Origin: Betaproteobacteria bacterium TMED41 | GTDB lineage: Bacteria > Pseudomonadota > Gammaproteobacteria > Burkholderiales > Burkholderiaceae_A | DNA length: 33,968 bases | Assembly (NCBI GenBank): GCA_002167365.1 | Contig: NHCU01000045.1 | Span: forward strand, 32,054-66,021 | Reading direction: 5' to 3' | In this document: positions 1 to 9,167 of the stretch, in pieces | Numbering within the stretch: the stretch's first letter is position 1 | Layout of the letters: every line of letters begins with the position of its first letter | Translations under genes and position numbers: made by a program | The notes under the pieces: generated by a model | The model's input: the letters and a program-made list of their open reading frames with translations, nothing else | Told to the model about the DNA's origin: nothing | The model's database searches: none

Positions 1-264
1 AATGTTTTACCAAAAACCATGGCAAAACTATGTAAATTAGCTTTAAACACACGAGCCAAGGAGGCTGGAGAGTTAAATATAGAATTACTTAATATTCATC
101 AGACTCTTTTCCTGGAGGCAAATCCAATTCCAATTAAATGGTTAATGGCTTTTATGGGATTAATTCCCAAAGGAATTAGACTTCCGTTAACAGATCCATC
201 CAAATCTACTGTGGAACAATTGAAGCGAATTGTTGAAAAGATCAACTATTTTGAGGGCAGTTAA
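1..264 (+). CDS. dapA: 4-hydroxy-tetrahydrodipicolinate synthase, C-terminal part (5' end outside window)
   Basis: The frame is open from the first base and ends with TAA at 262-264, so this is the last 87 residues of a gene that begins upstream. The segment matches the C-terminal helical region of DapA: the stretch NVLPKTMAKLCKLAL, then LHQTLF-like and EANPIPIKWLM, then GIRLPLT. These positions are typical of the family, especially ANPIP-K and the RLPL motif. DapA condenses pyruvate with aspartate semialdehyde in the cytoplasm, the committed step to diaminopimelate and lysine. The catalytic lysine and tyrosine lie in the missing part and cannot be checked. The stop is followed at once by the bamC ATG, and dapA-bamC is a common proteobacterial pair, which supports both calls. 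Confidence 0.9.
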   Translation, partial: NVLPKTMAKLCKLALNTRAKEAGELNIELLNIHQTLFLEANPIPIKWLMAFMGLIPKGIRLPLTDPSKSTVEQLKRIVEKINYFEGS

Positions 265-1398
265 ATGTTTTCCTTTTTTTTCTCTAATTTTAATTTTTTG
301 ATTTGTAAGATAATTTTTTTTGTAATATTAATTTTTGCTATTGCTGGTTGTTCATCAATTCCTTTTTTGGAAAATGAATCGGATTTCGATTCATCAGTGA
401 TACTTAATAAACCAAAAAAACTTGAGGTTCCGCCTGATTTAATAACTCCAGCAAAGGATAGAAAATTCAGTATTCCTTCTTCTGGTTCAACCATGTCCGA
501 ATTTGAGTCGTCAGTTATCAAAGATGGAAGTCGAGAGATTAGAACAAATATTTTGCCAGCAATTACCGGAATGGAAATTCGATCTTATGGAAATCATAGG
601 GTACTGATAGTTGAGAAACCAGTTGAATATCTATGGCCAATCTTGAGAAATTTCTGGGTTAATTCAGGGTTTGAAATTTCAAAAGAGAGTCCCGAAATCG
701 GTGTTATAGAGACTGATTGGTTCGAGGATAAAAGAAACATACCTCAAGGTTTAGTAAGGGGTTTTTTGGGTAGAGTGTTTGATAATATCTACGATTCTGG
801 AGAGAGAGACCGTTACAAAATGCGGTTGGAGAGGTTATCCGTTGACAAAACAGAGATTTCGATTGCACACAAAGGGTTAATTGAGGTGGTGGATGATAGA
901 CCGGAGGGTACGATAAGTTGGAAAAATAAGCCCACTGACAGAAAACTGGAGGAAGAATACTTAAAACTTATAATGATTTCTCTCGGTGCCCATGAGAATA
1001 AAGCTTCTGATTTAATTGAAACGAAAGCAGTATCATCAGATGTTTTATTAACCTCAGATGAATCAACTACTCACATAAAAATCTCCGAAAACTTTGATAG
1101 ATCTTGGAGAAGAGTCGGTATGGCCATTGACAGACTGGAGTTTGAAGTAGAGGATAGGATACGTACTAAAGGAACCTACTTTATCAGGTATAGAGATCCT
1201 ACAATTGGCAAAAAGAAAAAAAGTTTCTTTTCTAATTTATTTTCTTTTGCAAGTTCACCCGAAAAATTACAAATCTATAGAGTTCAATTGACAAGTAATG
1301 GTGATGAAACCAAAATTTTAGTTCTTGACAAGGACGGGATTGATAATAGTGCGACAACAAAGTCGATTGCATCGATTTTATTTGATCAGTTAAAGTAA
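265..1398 (+). CDS. bamC: Outer membrane assembly lipoprotein BamC (NlpB)
   Basis: This is a 377-residue lipoprotein. Residues 1-28 form a hydrophobic signal peptide ending in the lipobox IAGC, with Cys29 as the likely lipidated residue. The stretch after it (about 30-100) is low in structure, like the BamC N-terminal segment that lies along BamD. Two helix-grip-type domains follow (about 110-240 and 265-375), the known BamC architecture; segments such as EYLWPILRNFW and FDRSWRRVGMAIDRLEFEVED fit the start of each. In the family this is an accessory subunit of the BAM complex that folds beta-barrel proteins into the outer membrane. The ATG directly abuts the dapA stop (TAAATG), so the two are probably translated from one message. 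Sequence is weakly conserved in BamC, so the call rests on architecture plus neighbour. Confidence 0.85.
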   Translation: MFSFFFSNFNFLICKIIFFVILIFAIAGCSSIPFLENESDFDSSVILNKPKKLEVPPDLITPAKDRKFSIPSSGSTMSEFESSVIKDGSREIRTNILPAITGMEIRSYGNHRVLIVEKPVEYLWPILRNFWVNSGFEISKESPEIGVIETDWFEDKRNIPQGLVRGFLGRVFDNIYDSGERDRYKMRLERLSVDKTEISIAHKGLIEVVDDRPEGTISWKNKPTDRKLEEEYLKLIMISLGAHENKASDLIETKAVSSDVLLTSDESTTHIKISENFDRSWRRVGMAIDRLEFEVEDRIRTKGTYFIRYRDPTIGKKKKSFFSNLFSFASSPEKLQIYRVQLTSNGDETKILVLDKDGIDNSATTKSIASILFDQLK

Positions 1399-2172
1399 GT
1401 GAGATTTTGTTGCTTGGGAAGCGGAAGCGAGGGAAATTCGCTAGTTTTAGAGTCTGGTCTAAATAATAAAACTACAATTCTAGTAGACTGCGGACTCAAG
1501 TTCGATGTTCTTGAAAAAAGATTAATTGATCAAGGAATTTCTATTTCAGAAATAGATGCTATCTTTATAACTCATGAACATAGTGATCATGTTAGAAGTG
1601 CTGCTAAATTCGCCCGAGTTTTTGAAATTCCGTTGTTTATGACCCATGGAAGTTTTTATGCATATCGGGATCATTTCCAAAAAATAAAGTTTTTATCATT
1701 TTTAAAATCTGACCAAACAACCAAATTTAATGATTTGAGCATATTGCCATTTTCTATTCCTCATGATGCAAGAGAGCCAGTTGCTTTGGTTTTTCAGGAT
1801 TTAAAACATCGTCTTGGTGTACTCACTGATGCTGGTTCAATTACTCCTCATATTGAAAAAACATTAAGCAAACTCGACGGTTTAGTATTAGAGTTCAATT
1901 ACGACCCTAACATGTTGAAGGACAGTAAATACCCGCACTCCTTAAAAAAGAGAATTGCTTCCTCTTTTGGTCATCTATCTAATGAAGATGCTCAAAATTT
2001 GCTTAAAAAAATTTACCACGATAAATTACAAGTTGTTGTAGCCGCTCATTTAAGCCAAAAAAACAATAGCCCAGAGTTAGTAGATAAGATGTTGAAGGTA
2101 TTCAAAGAAAATTCGGTCAAGATCCTCATAGCCAAACAATCCAAGCCGACAGGATGGATTAATCTTAATTAA
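1399..2172 (+). CDS. Metallo-beta-lactamase-fold hydrolase (COG1235/YycJ-like)
   Basis: A 257-residue protein that starts with GTG immediately after the bamC stop (TAAGTG); no ATG lies in a sensible place. The N-terminus has CCLGSGSEGNS, the usual first strand and loop of this family, and the metal-binding motif THEHSDHV is at about residues 57-64. Further metal ligands are likely at the histidine in SIPHDA, the aspartate in LTDAGS and the histidine in AAHLSQ. The overall length and the GSGSEGNS start fit the COG1235 group (YycJ/WalJ and PhnP relatives), which hydrolyse phosphodiester-type substrates. The exact substrate is unknown. Linkage behind bamC is also seen in Burkholderiales, by recollection. 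The protein is cytosolic, with no signal peptide. Confidence 0.8.
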   Translation: MRFCCLGSGSEGNSLVLESGLNNKTTILVDCGLKFDVLEKRLIDQGISISEIDAIFITHEHSDHVRSAAKFARVFEIPLFMTHGSFYAYRDHFQKIKFLSFLKSDQTTKFNDLSILPFSIPHDAREPVALVFQDLKHRLGVLTDAGSITPHIEKTLSKLDGLVLEFNYDPNMLKDSKYPHSLKKRIASSFGHLSNEDAQNLLKKIYHDKLQVVVAAHLSQKNNSPELVDKMLKVFKENSVKILIAKQSKPTGWINLN

Positions 2173-2181
2173 AGCAAATTT

Positions 2182-2979
2182 TTAATTAGTATCACTGTTT
2201 ATTTTTAAATCCATAAATACGGACTTTGTACTCGCATAGTAAGAACCATGAGCTACAGACATTAGTACAAGAGAAAGGGGCATGATTCCCAGAGTCAATA
2301 CCTGTTTGAAACTAGCAAATAAATTTGCCAGTGTTGAAAACAAGAAAATTAAGAACAATACTATTGCAAACCACAACAAGCCATAAAATAGAAAGCTTTT
2401 TCGGTTTAACCAAACTGCAAAAAAAGAATAAAATACTGCCTTTGTTGCACTGAATTTGTTCCAAACAACCAATTGAGGAGCGTACCAAAACGACATCATA
2501 ACTGGTATGTAGGCTAAGACAGCTACCATAGCTCCAAATCCGTTCGAGGTAGAGTTGGAGGGTAAATTATTTGAATAAACTGGGAACTCTCCAGTGGATA
2601 TTGCTTTTAAAAGTGATCCTCCATCTAAAGTTATAGACAAAATCAACACTAAAATAATTTGTAAAACATAGATAATTCCTAGTAATAGCATAGACTTAGC
2701 ATGGGCACCGGTAAATCCAGAAATAATTAGTTTTGGAAATGGTATTTGGTTTTCATCCACAGCACGCGCTAATGCTATAAAGCCAAAAGCAAGTCCTGGC
2801 GACAAAATTAAAGTAATTATGAGTCCAAAAATAGGCACCAAACCAAATAGAAACATTGCTGTCCAGTAGGTAAAAAGTGAGAAAATCCATATTAGTGGTT
2901 GTTTTTTAAATATTTTAAAACCTTGAATTAACCATGCTTGGCCAGCACTGGAGTTGACTACCTTGGGTTGACTTGTCAT
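2182..2979 (-). CDS. BPSS1780-family multi-spanning membrane protein
   Basis: 265 residues from the ATG at 2979. A GTG six bases upstream is possible, but the ATG overlaps the thrB stop as TGATG, a typical coupled junction, so I prefer it. After a short polar N-terminus containing AWLIQGFKIFKKQPLIWI, the chain has about six hydrophobic segments, in keeping with an inner membrane protein. The pattern (W-x-x-x-G-F-x-x-F-K-x-x-P at the N-terminus, then repeated hydrophobic hairpins) resembles the uncharacterised BPSS1780 family of betaproteobacteria, which is often next to a homoserine kinase. Function is unknown. It converges on the metallohydrolase, with only nine bases between the two stops. 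Confidence 0.7.
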   Translation of the reverse strand: MTSQPKVVNSSAGQAWLIQGFKIFKKQPLIWIFSLFTYWTAMFLFGLVPIFGLIITLILSPGLAFGFIALARAVDENQIPFPKLIISGFTGAHAKSMLLLGIIYVLQIILVLILSITLDGGSLLKAISTGEFPVYSNNLPSNSTSNGFGAMVAVLAYIPVMMSFWYAPQLVVWNKFSATKAVFYSFFAVWLNRKSFLFYGLLWFAIVLFLIFLFSTLANLFASFKQVLTLGIMPLSLVLMSVAHGSYYASTKSVFMDLKINSDTN

Positions 2980-3980
2980 CAACACGGCTTTTCTTTCATT
3001 TCAGATTTTCTTTTGAGTAATATTCGTTCAAATTGAGTTGGATCTTTTGGGGTTAAAAGAGTAGCTTCCCTCGGAACATACCAATCATATAGTCTTGATA
3101 TCCAAAAACGAAATGCTGCTGATCTGAGGGTCATGGGCCAAGCTTCGGTTTCTTGTGAAGTTAATTTTCTAATACTTTGATAACCTAGAAGTAAAGAGTC
3201 AAGTTCATTTTTCTTAAATGTACCAATTTTATCTTTGTCATGAAAGATTGCCCAATCATTTGCAACTACTGCTAAATCAAAAATTAATGTATCAAATCCG
3301 GCAAAGTAAAAATCAATAATTCCTCCCAACTTTTCTTGTAGGATACCTGTTTTTTTCTCAATCTGCGTATTCTGAAGAAAAAGAGCGTTGTCTCTGAAAA
3401 GATCTGCATGAATTACTGCTTTGGGTAATGCCTTATAGTTTGAAGAGTTGAAAAAAGATTCCTGGTCTTTTAACTCATCAATAAGGGTGTTTTGTTTATG
3501 ATGCGGAAGAAATTTTAAAATTTCAGGTGTTGTTTGTTTCCACCATGGTAGACTTCTGGTGTTATTTTGTACTTCAGGAAAGTCCGAAGCATCTTGATGA
3601 GAAACTGCCAAGGCTTTGCCGATTTCATAACAATGATGGGTATTTGGATTTTCAACCACTCTGCCATTGAGCCTGCTAACTATTGTTGCTGGTTTTCCAT
3701 TGCAGAATTGAAGTAATTCTTTTTTTTTGTTTAAAATTGGAAGGGGGCATGGAGTTCGCCGTTTGGCTAAGTGCCTCATTAATGATAGATAAAAAGGGGC
3801 TTGATCAATAGTTAATTTTTCAAAAATTGTTAAAACGTAGTTATTTTCAGACGTATAAATGAAATAGTTGGTGTTTTCGATCCCAGCCTGGATTCCCTCA
3901 AAATACAACAGTTCCCCAATATTAAAATTGGAAAGAAGGTTTTGCAAAGTTTCTTGGGTTACTTTTGAGAAAACAGCCAT
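2979..3980 (-). CDS. thrB: Homoserine kinase (ThrB, aminoglycoside-phosphotransferase fold)
   Basis: A 333-residue kinase of the type found in beta- and alphaproteobacteria (COG2334), not the GHMP-type ThrB of enterics. It phosphorylates homoserine with ATP, the penultimate step to threonine. Visible markers are the N-terminal GIENTNYFI nucleotide-loop region at about residues 30-40, the catalytic HADLFRDN loop at about 192-199 (Asp as base, Asn for magnesium), and the GIIDFYFAG metal-binding Asp about 25-30 residues later. ATG start at 3980. The stop overlaps the next gene by one base (TGATG). It is divergent from alaS, with 49 AT-rich bases between the two starts. Confidence 0.88.
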   Translation of the reverse strand: MAVFSKVTQETLQNLLSNFNIGELLYFEGIQAGIENTNYFIYTSENNYVLTIFEKLTIDQAPFYLSLMRHLAKRRTPCPLPILNKKKELLQFCNGKPATIVSRLNGRVVENPNTHHCYEIGKALAVSHQDASDFPEVQNNTRSLPWWKQTTPEILKFLPHHKQNTLIDELKDQESFFNSSNYKALPKAVIHADLFRDNALFLQNTQIEKKTGILQEKLGGIIDFYFAGFDTLIFDLAVVANDWAIFHDKDKIGTFKKNELDSLLLGYQSIRKLTSQETEAWPMTLRSAAFRFWISRLYDWYVPREATLLTPKDPTQFERILLKRKSEMKEKPC

Positions 3981-4029
3981 AATTAATAGTTATAGTTTAC
4001 TTTTTTTAATTTAAAATTTTTATTTTTTT

Positions 4030-6678
4030 ATGAAAAACTCTCAATTAATTTCAGTTAAAGAGATACGTGAAACCTTTATAAACTATTTTGCGGAAAATGG
4101 GCATACAAAAATTTCCTCAAGCCCTTTAATTCCATTGTCGGATCCCTCACTCTTGTTCACAAATAGCGGAATGGTTCAGTTTAAAGATATTTTCATGGGT
4201 AATAAACAACCAAATTCACCACGAGCTGTAACCTCTCAAAGGTGCTTAAGAGCTGGAGGAAAGCACAATGATTTAGAAAATGTTGGCTATACTTCAAGAC
4301 ATCACACTTTTTTTGAGATGCTTGGGAATTTTTCTTTTGGGGATTACTTTAAGGAGGAAGCAATTATTTTTGCTTGGCAATTATTAACAGAGGTTTTAAT
4401 GATTGACTCACAAAAGTTAGTCATAACAGTATATGAGGAAGATGCTGAAGCTTATAATTTGTGGAAAAATAAAATCAGAATTAGTGAAAGCCGAATAATA
4501 AAAATTGGTGATAATAAAGGATCTAAGTATGCTAGTGACAATTTCTGGCAAATGGCTGATGTTGGACCTTGCGGGCCATGTTCAGAAATTTTTTTTGATC
4601 ATGGTAGTGGAGTACCAGGCGGGCCGCCGGGTTCAGAAAGCCAAGACGGTGACCGTTTTATTGAAATTTGGAATCTTGTTTTCATGCAGTTTAATAAATT
4701 GGAAAATGGTGAGGTTGAAAAGTTGCCAAATTTGTCGGTAGATACCGGTATGGGACTTGAGCGAATAGCCGCTGTGATGCAAAAGGTAACTAGTAATTAT
4801 GATATTGATTTATTTAAGGAATTAACGTCAAAAGTTTTATTCCGAACAGGTGCGAATAATAAAAACCATTCTTCCCTTAGAGTAATTGCTGACCATATCA
4901 GAGCATGTTGTTTTCTAGTTTTAGATGGTGTTTTACCCTCAAATGAAGGTAGAGGTTATGTTTTGAGAAGAATCATCAGAAGAGCTTTGCGCCATGGACA
5001 CAAGTTGGGCCAGACAGATCCCTTCTTTCATTTGCTTGTTGATGACTTGGTTAATGTTATGGGGAGCGGTTTTACTGAGTTGACAGATAAAAAGGAATTA
5101 ATTGCTAATCATTTACTAGATGAGGAAGAAAAATTTGGAGAGACCCTAAATAGAGGTATTGAGATATTAGATAACGTTCTACTAAACTCTAAACAAAATA
5201 AAATCGATGGAAAAACTGCTTTTCTTCTATATGACACTTATGGGTTTCCCATAGATCTAACTGCAGATATTTGTAGAGAAAAGGGTTTTACTCTGGATCA
5301 AGAAGGTTTTGAAAAAGAAATGAGCAGTCAAAAACATAAAGCACGAGCATCAAATAAGTTTAAATTAGAAGCTAATTTTAAGTGCTCTGATCCCGAAACA
5401 AATTTTGTCGGCTACGATTTTTCGAAGACTGAGAGTAGTATTATTTCAATTTTTAAAAATCATAAACTGGTTAAAAAAGCAGTGAAAGGAGAGTCTACAG
5501 TGTTAACAGTAACTCAGTCTTGTTTTTATGCTGAGTCTGGCGGTCAAGAAGGAGATATTGGTACTTTAAAAACTAATACTGGTTTTGTAAAAATCTTTAA
5601 CACTACAAAAATGATTAATAATGTTTTTCTTCATCACTGTCTTATAGAAGAGGGGGAGGTATCCGCCAATCAGTCTTGTGAGTTAAAAATAGACGAAGAA
5701 AAAAGAACACATATTAAAAGAAATCACTCTGCAACACACCTCCTACATTTAGCGTTAAAGAAAATTCTAGGAAGCCATGTTCAACAAAAAGGATCATTGG
5801 TTACTTTTGAAAGGACTCGTTTTGATTTCTCCCATCCAAGTATTTTAACCTCTGAACAAATTAGAAAAATTGAGGATTTAGTTAATAACGAAATAATAGA
5901 AAATACCAAAACACACGTGAATTTAATGGAGTATTCTGAAGCTTTGAAATCTGGTGCTGTTGCCTTATTCGGTGAAAAATATAACGATGAGGTCAGGGTG
6001 TTGTCGATTGGCTCCTCTAAAGAATTGTGTGGAGGAACTCATGTGGAGAGAACAGGAGATATAGGGTTTTTCAAAATTATTCATGAAACAGGTGTTTCCA
6101 GTGGTGTAAGGAGAATTGAGGCGATAACTGGAGAAAACGCAATCATGTATATTCATGAAACAGAAAAATTAGTACAAAAACTATCTCAAATTGCCAAAAC
6201 ACCAGTAAAAAAGCTGTCAGATAAGGTGAGCAACCTACTAGAGTCAAATAAAAAACTTGAACAGCAGTTGGAAATGATTCAACAAAAATGGATTTCTTCC
6301 ATAAGAGAGGAGATAATCAAAGATTCATCAAAATATATCGGAATAAATTTAATAGTTAAAAGTATAGATGAGGTGGGTATAAAAGTACTCAAGAGTCTTG
6401 TTGATTATGTAAAATCAAAACTTTCTCCAGTGATTGTTGTTTTATCAACAATAGAAAATCGAAAAATTCATTTAATTGTTGGTGTAAGTAAAGATGTTTC
6501 AAAAAAGTATCGAGCATCTCATATTGTTTCTGAACTTGCACCAATAATTGGTGGCAAAGGGGGAGGGAGAGATGATTTAGCTCAAGCAGGAGGATTAAAT
6601 ATTTCAGGCTTCCCTAAGGTATCCAAAAATATTCAAAGAATATTAGACGAATTGCATGAGGTTAAAAAGCATGAGTGA
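4030..6678 (+). CDS. alaS: Alanine--tRNA ligase
   Basis: 882 residues, close to the 876 of E. coli AlaRS. It charges tRNA-Ala in the cytoplasm and edits mischarged Ser/Gly. Class II catalytic core at about 1-240, with FTNSGMVQFKD (motif 1 region), RHHTFFEMLGNFSFGDYF (motif 2) and DTGMGLERI at about 238 (motif 3). Then the tRNA-recognition domain with EGRGYVLRRIIRRALRHG. The editing domain has the zinc ligands HSATH at about 566-570 and CGGTH at about 666-670. The C-terminal C-Ala domain ends in GGKGGGRDDLAQAGG. All key residues are present. Its last eight bases overlap the tusA start. It probably has its own promoter in the short gap to thrB, but I could not pick one out of the AT-rich sequence. 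Confidence 0.98.
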   Translation: MKNSQLISVKEIRETFINYFAENGHTKISSSPLIPLSDPSLLFTNSGMVQFKDIFMGNKQPNSPRAVTSQRCLRAGGKHNDLENVGYTSRHHTFFEMLGNFSFGDYFKEEAIIFAWQLLTEVLMIDSQKLVITVYEEDAEAYNLWKNKIRISESRIIKIGDNKGSKYASDNFWQMADVGPCGPCSEIFFDHGSGVPGGPPGSESQDGDRFIEIWNLVFMQFNKLENGEVEKLPNLSVDTGMGLERIAAVMQKVTSNYDIDLFKELTSKVLFRTGANNKNHSSLRVIADHIRACCFLVLDGVLPSNEGRGYVLRRIIRRALRHGHKLGQTDPFFHLLVDDLVNVMGSGFTELTDKKELIANHLLDEEEKFGETLNRGIEILDNVLLNSKQNKIDGKTAFLLYDTYGFPIDLTADICREKGFTLDQEGFEKEMSSQKHKARASNKFKLEANFKCSDPETNFVGYDFSKTESSIISIFKNHKLVKKAVKGESTVLTVTQSCFYAESGGQEGDIGTLKTNTGFVKIFNTTKMINNVFLHHCLIEEGEVSANQSCELKIDEEKRTHIKRNHSATHLLHLALKKILGSHVQQKGSLVTFERTRFDFSHPSILTSEQIRKIEDLVNNEIIENTKTHVNLMEYSEALKSGAVALFGEKYNDEVRVLSIGSSKELCGGTHVERTGDIGFFKIIHETGVSSGVRRIEAITGENAIMYIHETEKLVQKLSQIAKTPVKKLSDKVSNLLESNKKLEQQLEMIQQKWISSIREEIIKDSSKYIGINLIVKSIDEVGIKVLKSLVDYVKSKLSPVIVVLSTIENRKIHLIVGVSKDVSKKYRASHIVSELAPIIGGKGGGRDDLAQAGGLNISGFPKVSKNIQRILDELHEVKKHE

Positions 6679-6916
6679 AGAGAAAATTACCCAAGTTCCT
6701 CTGGAGTTGGATTTAAGTGGATTAAATTGTCCTTTGCCAATTTTAAAAACAAAAAAAATGTTGTCAGCTTTAGAGTCCGGTCAGTTAATTCACGTGACAT
6801 CGACTGATTCCGGATCCTTTAATGATTTTAAGTACTTTTGTGAACACACAGGCAATGAAATGATTTCTAGGGAAGAGAGAGAATCAAAATATTATTTTTT
6901 GATAAAAAAAAAATAA
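6671..6916 (+). CDS. tusA: TusA-family sulfur carrier protein
   Basis: 81 residues when started at the ATG at 6671, exactly the E. coli TusA length. An in-frame ATG at 6656 would add five residues, but GAGG at 6657-6660 sits about ten bases before 6671 and serves as its ribosome site, so 6671 is preferred. The family motif is GLNCPLPILKTKK at about residues 17-29. Its cysteine (Cys-Pro-x-Pro) carries persulfide sulfur for tRNA 2-thiouridine and other sulfur transfers. The start overlaps the alaS stop (ATGAGTGA), implying translational coupling. TusA-fold proteins also act in selenium and sulfur metabolism, so the exact partner is open. Confidence 0.9.
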   Translation: MSEEKITQVPLELDLSGLNCPLPILKTKKMLSALESGQLIHVTSTDSGSFNDFKYFCEHTGNEMISREERESKYYFLIKKK

Positions 6917-6935
6917 TACGCATCGAAAAATTTAA

Positions 6936-7991
6936 TTAAACCTTTTTCTCAGTAATATCAGCAGCTGTGGTGAAAGCGTCAGAAAAAAATTGTTCTTGTG
7001 GTAAATTGCAACTCTTAACAAAATCTTTTTGCGCTGATTGAACCATTATTGGTGATCCGCATGAGTAAACAGAGTAACCACTCAAATCCGGAAATTCAGA
7101 GATGACGGCGTGATGAACGAAACCAGTTTTTCCTGGCCATTCAGATTTGTTTATTTCGTCGCTCACTACAGGAACAAATTTAAAATTTTTAAGGGTCTTC
7201 TCCCAATTTTCCGCAAGGTCACACATGTAGAGTTCGGAAGGCTTCCTTACTCCCCAAAACAAATGTATTTCTCTATCTATACCTTTGGTGATGGCATTTT
7301 CAATAACGGCTTTGATCGGAGCAAAGCCAGTACCACTTGCTAAAAATATAATTGGTCTTGAAGAATCCTCTCGTAAAAAAAATGTACCAAGAGGTCCTTC
7401 GAGGCGTAATATATCTTTTTCCCTAATTGCATTGATTGAAGGAGTACCATCACCAAAGATTGCGTCAGTAAACGCGCCTCCAGGAGTATGTTTTATGTGA
7501 AGTTCAACGAAGTTATCCTGATTGGGAGCATTGGCCATGGAATAACTTCGTCTCTTACCATCCTTAAGTAAAATGTCTACGTACTGACCGGCAATAAAAT
7601 CGAATCTTTCACTAGAGGGTAGTTTGAGCTTAACTATTGCGATGTCCTCAGCTTTTTTTTGAATGCTTTCAACCCTACATGGTAATTTTTTGGGTGTTAT
7701 CACTCCTGGTTTTGCTATTAGCGTTGCTTGTAATTTTAAATTAGTTAATGCTTTGGCAGTACATAATAAGATTTTATTATTATTTTTTTCACTTTCAGTT
7801 AATGCCTTCGATTGATGTGGACCGTAATCCACACGACCATCTATAAGAGTGGCTTTGCAAGATCCACAAGCTCCGTTTTTACAGCCATAAGGAAGAATTA
7901 GCCCTTGCTTCAGAGCAGCCTGTAAAATGGTTTCATTGACTTCGATTTTATATAAATCACTGGAAGTATTAAGTGTGAAATGTAATGTCAT
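6936..7991 (-). CDS. 2Fe-2S flavoprotein reductase (CDP-6-deoxy-delta-3,4-glucoseen reductase-like)
   Basis: 351 residues with three domains in order. First is a plant-type 2Fe-2S ferredoxin domain (about 1-90), with cysteines at 37, 42, 45 (GCKNGACGSC) and 77. Second is an FAD-binding barrel with RRSYSMANAP at about 148. Third is an NAD-binding domain with ASGTGFAPIKAVIE from about 219 and YSCGSPIM near the end. It should pass electrons from NAD(P)H through FAD to the cluster and on to a partner protein. Proteins of this layout in Burkholderiales are commonly named after the ascarylose enzyme AscD, but no deoxysugar genes are visible here, so that substrate is doubtful. A general ferredoxin-reductase role is the safer reading. 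It lies 29 bases behind lptG on the same strand. Confidence 0.82.
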   Translation of the reverse strand: MTLHFTLNTSSDLYKIEVNETILQAALKQGLILPYGCKNGACGSCKATLIDGRVDYGPHQSKALTESEKNNNKILLCTAKALTNLKLQATLIAKPGVITPKKLPCRVESIQKKAEDIAIVKLKLPSSERFDFIAGQYVDILLKDGKRRSYSMANAPNQDNFVELHIKHTPGGAFTDAIFGDGTPSINAIREKDILRLEGPLGTFFLREDSSRPIIFLASGTGFAPIKAVIENAITKGIDREIHLFWGVRKPSELYMCDLAENWEKTLKNFKFVPVVSDEINKSEWPGKTGFVHHAVISEFPDLSGYSVYSCGSPIMVQSAQKDFVKSCNLPQEQFFSDAFTTAADITEKKV

Positions 7992-8020
7992 GTTATTTGT
8001 CAGTATAAAAAAACTGTTTT

Positions 8021-9166
8021 TTAAATGCTATTTTTTTGAACCCAAGAAAAAATAAACACACCAAAGATCAAAGCCAAAAAGCTAGGAATAAAAGCAACTG
8101 TGATAGGTGGCCAAGTGTTTAATAATCCCAAATGAGAAAACAAACTATTTCCTAAATGAAAAGTAATACCCACTATCATTCCTAAGAATATTTTAAATCC
8201 AATAGAACCTTTTCGTGAATGCAAATATGCTGCCGGCAGTGCAATAATTATCATTATCCATAATAAAAAGGGGTAAAAAACTTTTTTCCAGTAGGCTATT
8301 TCGTAACGATTAGTTTTTTGTTTTCCAGAGTTTAAATAATCTATAAATGAAGATAGCTCGATTGCTGACATTTTTTCAGGCTTAACAGTGAGAGCTTCGA
8401 TTGTCTTTGATGATAATTTAGTTGGTATGATTAAATTACTATATTTTTCTAGCTTAACCAATCCCTTTTCATCAATTATTAAAGTCGTAGGCTCTACAAG
8501 ATTCCAGGCATTCAAAATTTTTGTGTTTTTAATTTCAAGGGATTGATAATTTCCATTGACGGACGAGGTAATTGAAATTAGTTTAGAATTTTGGTCGAAA
8601 TCATATATTTTTATATAATTTAAAGATTTGTCGGGGTTGATTTTTTTTATGTTCAAAATCCTTTCTTTGACTTTTGTATTTGCAGTGTTTTCGAATAATA
8701 AAAACCTGTCTCGTAACCAAAAACCAGATTTAAAATTACTTGTTGACTGAGTCTTGAACTTTATTTCACCCCAATTTCTAGAAAACTGCTCTGAAATAGG
8801 AATTAAGAACTCTGACAAAATTACAGTAATGAATGTTAAAGGCAACCCTATTATAAGGACAATATTCATAGCTTTTTTTGGAGATAAACCACCTACTCTA
8901 AAAGCAGTAAATTCCGAAGTTGAAGCTAGCTCGGAAAAGGCCCATAAACTTCCAATGAGTGTTGCAATAGGAATAATTTCATAGGTAACATTTGGGATTT
9001 TTAACAAAACAACAGCAAGTATCGTACTAATAAGAAATGTTCCTTTACCAATTTGGTCCAACTCTGCAATTAAATTAAAAAATGTAAATAAAAGAGTGAA
9101 TCCAACTAAAGTAAGAATAATCCTTTCTAACACTACTTTTGCCAAATATTTGGTTGTTAGATTCAT
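8021..9166 (-). CDS. lptG: LPS export ABC transporter permease LptG
   Basis: 381 residues, close to the usual length of about 360. Three transmembrane segments in the first 130 residues, a long periplasmic region (about 135-290), and three more transmembrane segments at the C-terminus form the YjgP/YjgQ layout. Characteristic stretches are the N-terminal YLAKVVLERI and the ELASTSEFTAFRVGGLSPKK loop at about 77-96, which contacts the LptB ATPase in this family. With LptF and LptB2 it extracts lipopolysaccharide from the inner membrane and hands it to LptC. It starts one base after the lptF stop, so the permease pair is co-expressed. lptB is not in the window. Confidence 0.93.
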   Translation of the reverse strand: MNLTTKYLAKVVLERIILTLVGFTLLFTFFNLIAELDQIGKGTFLISTILAVVLLKIPNVTYEIIPIATLIGSLWAFSELASTSEFTAFRVGGLSPKKAMNIVLIIGLPLTFITVILSEFLIPISEQFSRNWGEIKFKTQSTSNFKSGFWLRDRFLLFENTANTKVKERILNIKKINPDKSLNYIKIYDFDQNSKLISITSSVNGNYQSLEIKNTKILNAWNLVEPTTLIIDEKGLVKLEKYSNLIIPTKLSSKTIEALTVKPEKMSAIELSSFIDYLNSGKQKTNRYEIAYWKKVFYPFLLWIMIIIALPAAYLHSRKGSIGFKIFLGMIVGITFHLGNSLFSHLGLLNTWPPITVAFIPSFLALIFGVFIFSWVQKNSI

Positions 9167-9167
9167 A

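Noticed and set aside
2166..2188. AT-only inverted repeat TAATTAAA...TTTAATTA between two convergent genes, a possible terminator
   Set aside because: The stem has no GC pairs and is expected by chance at this base composition; it also overlaps the ends of both genes.
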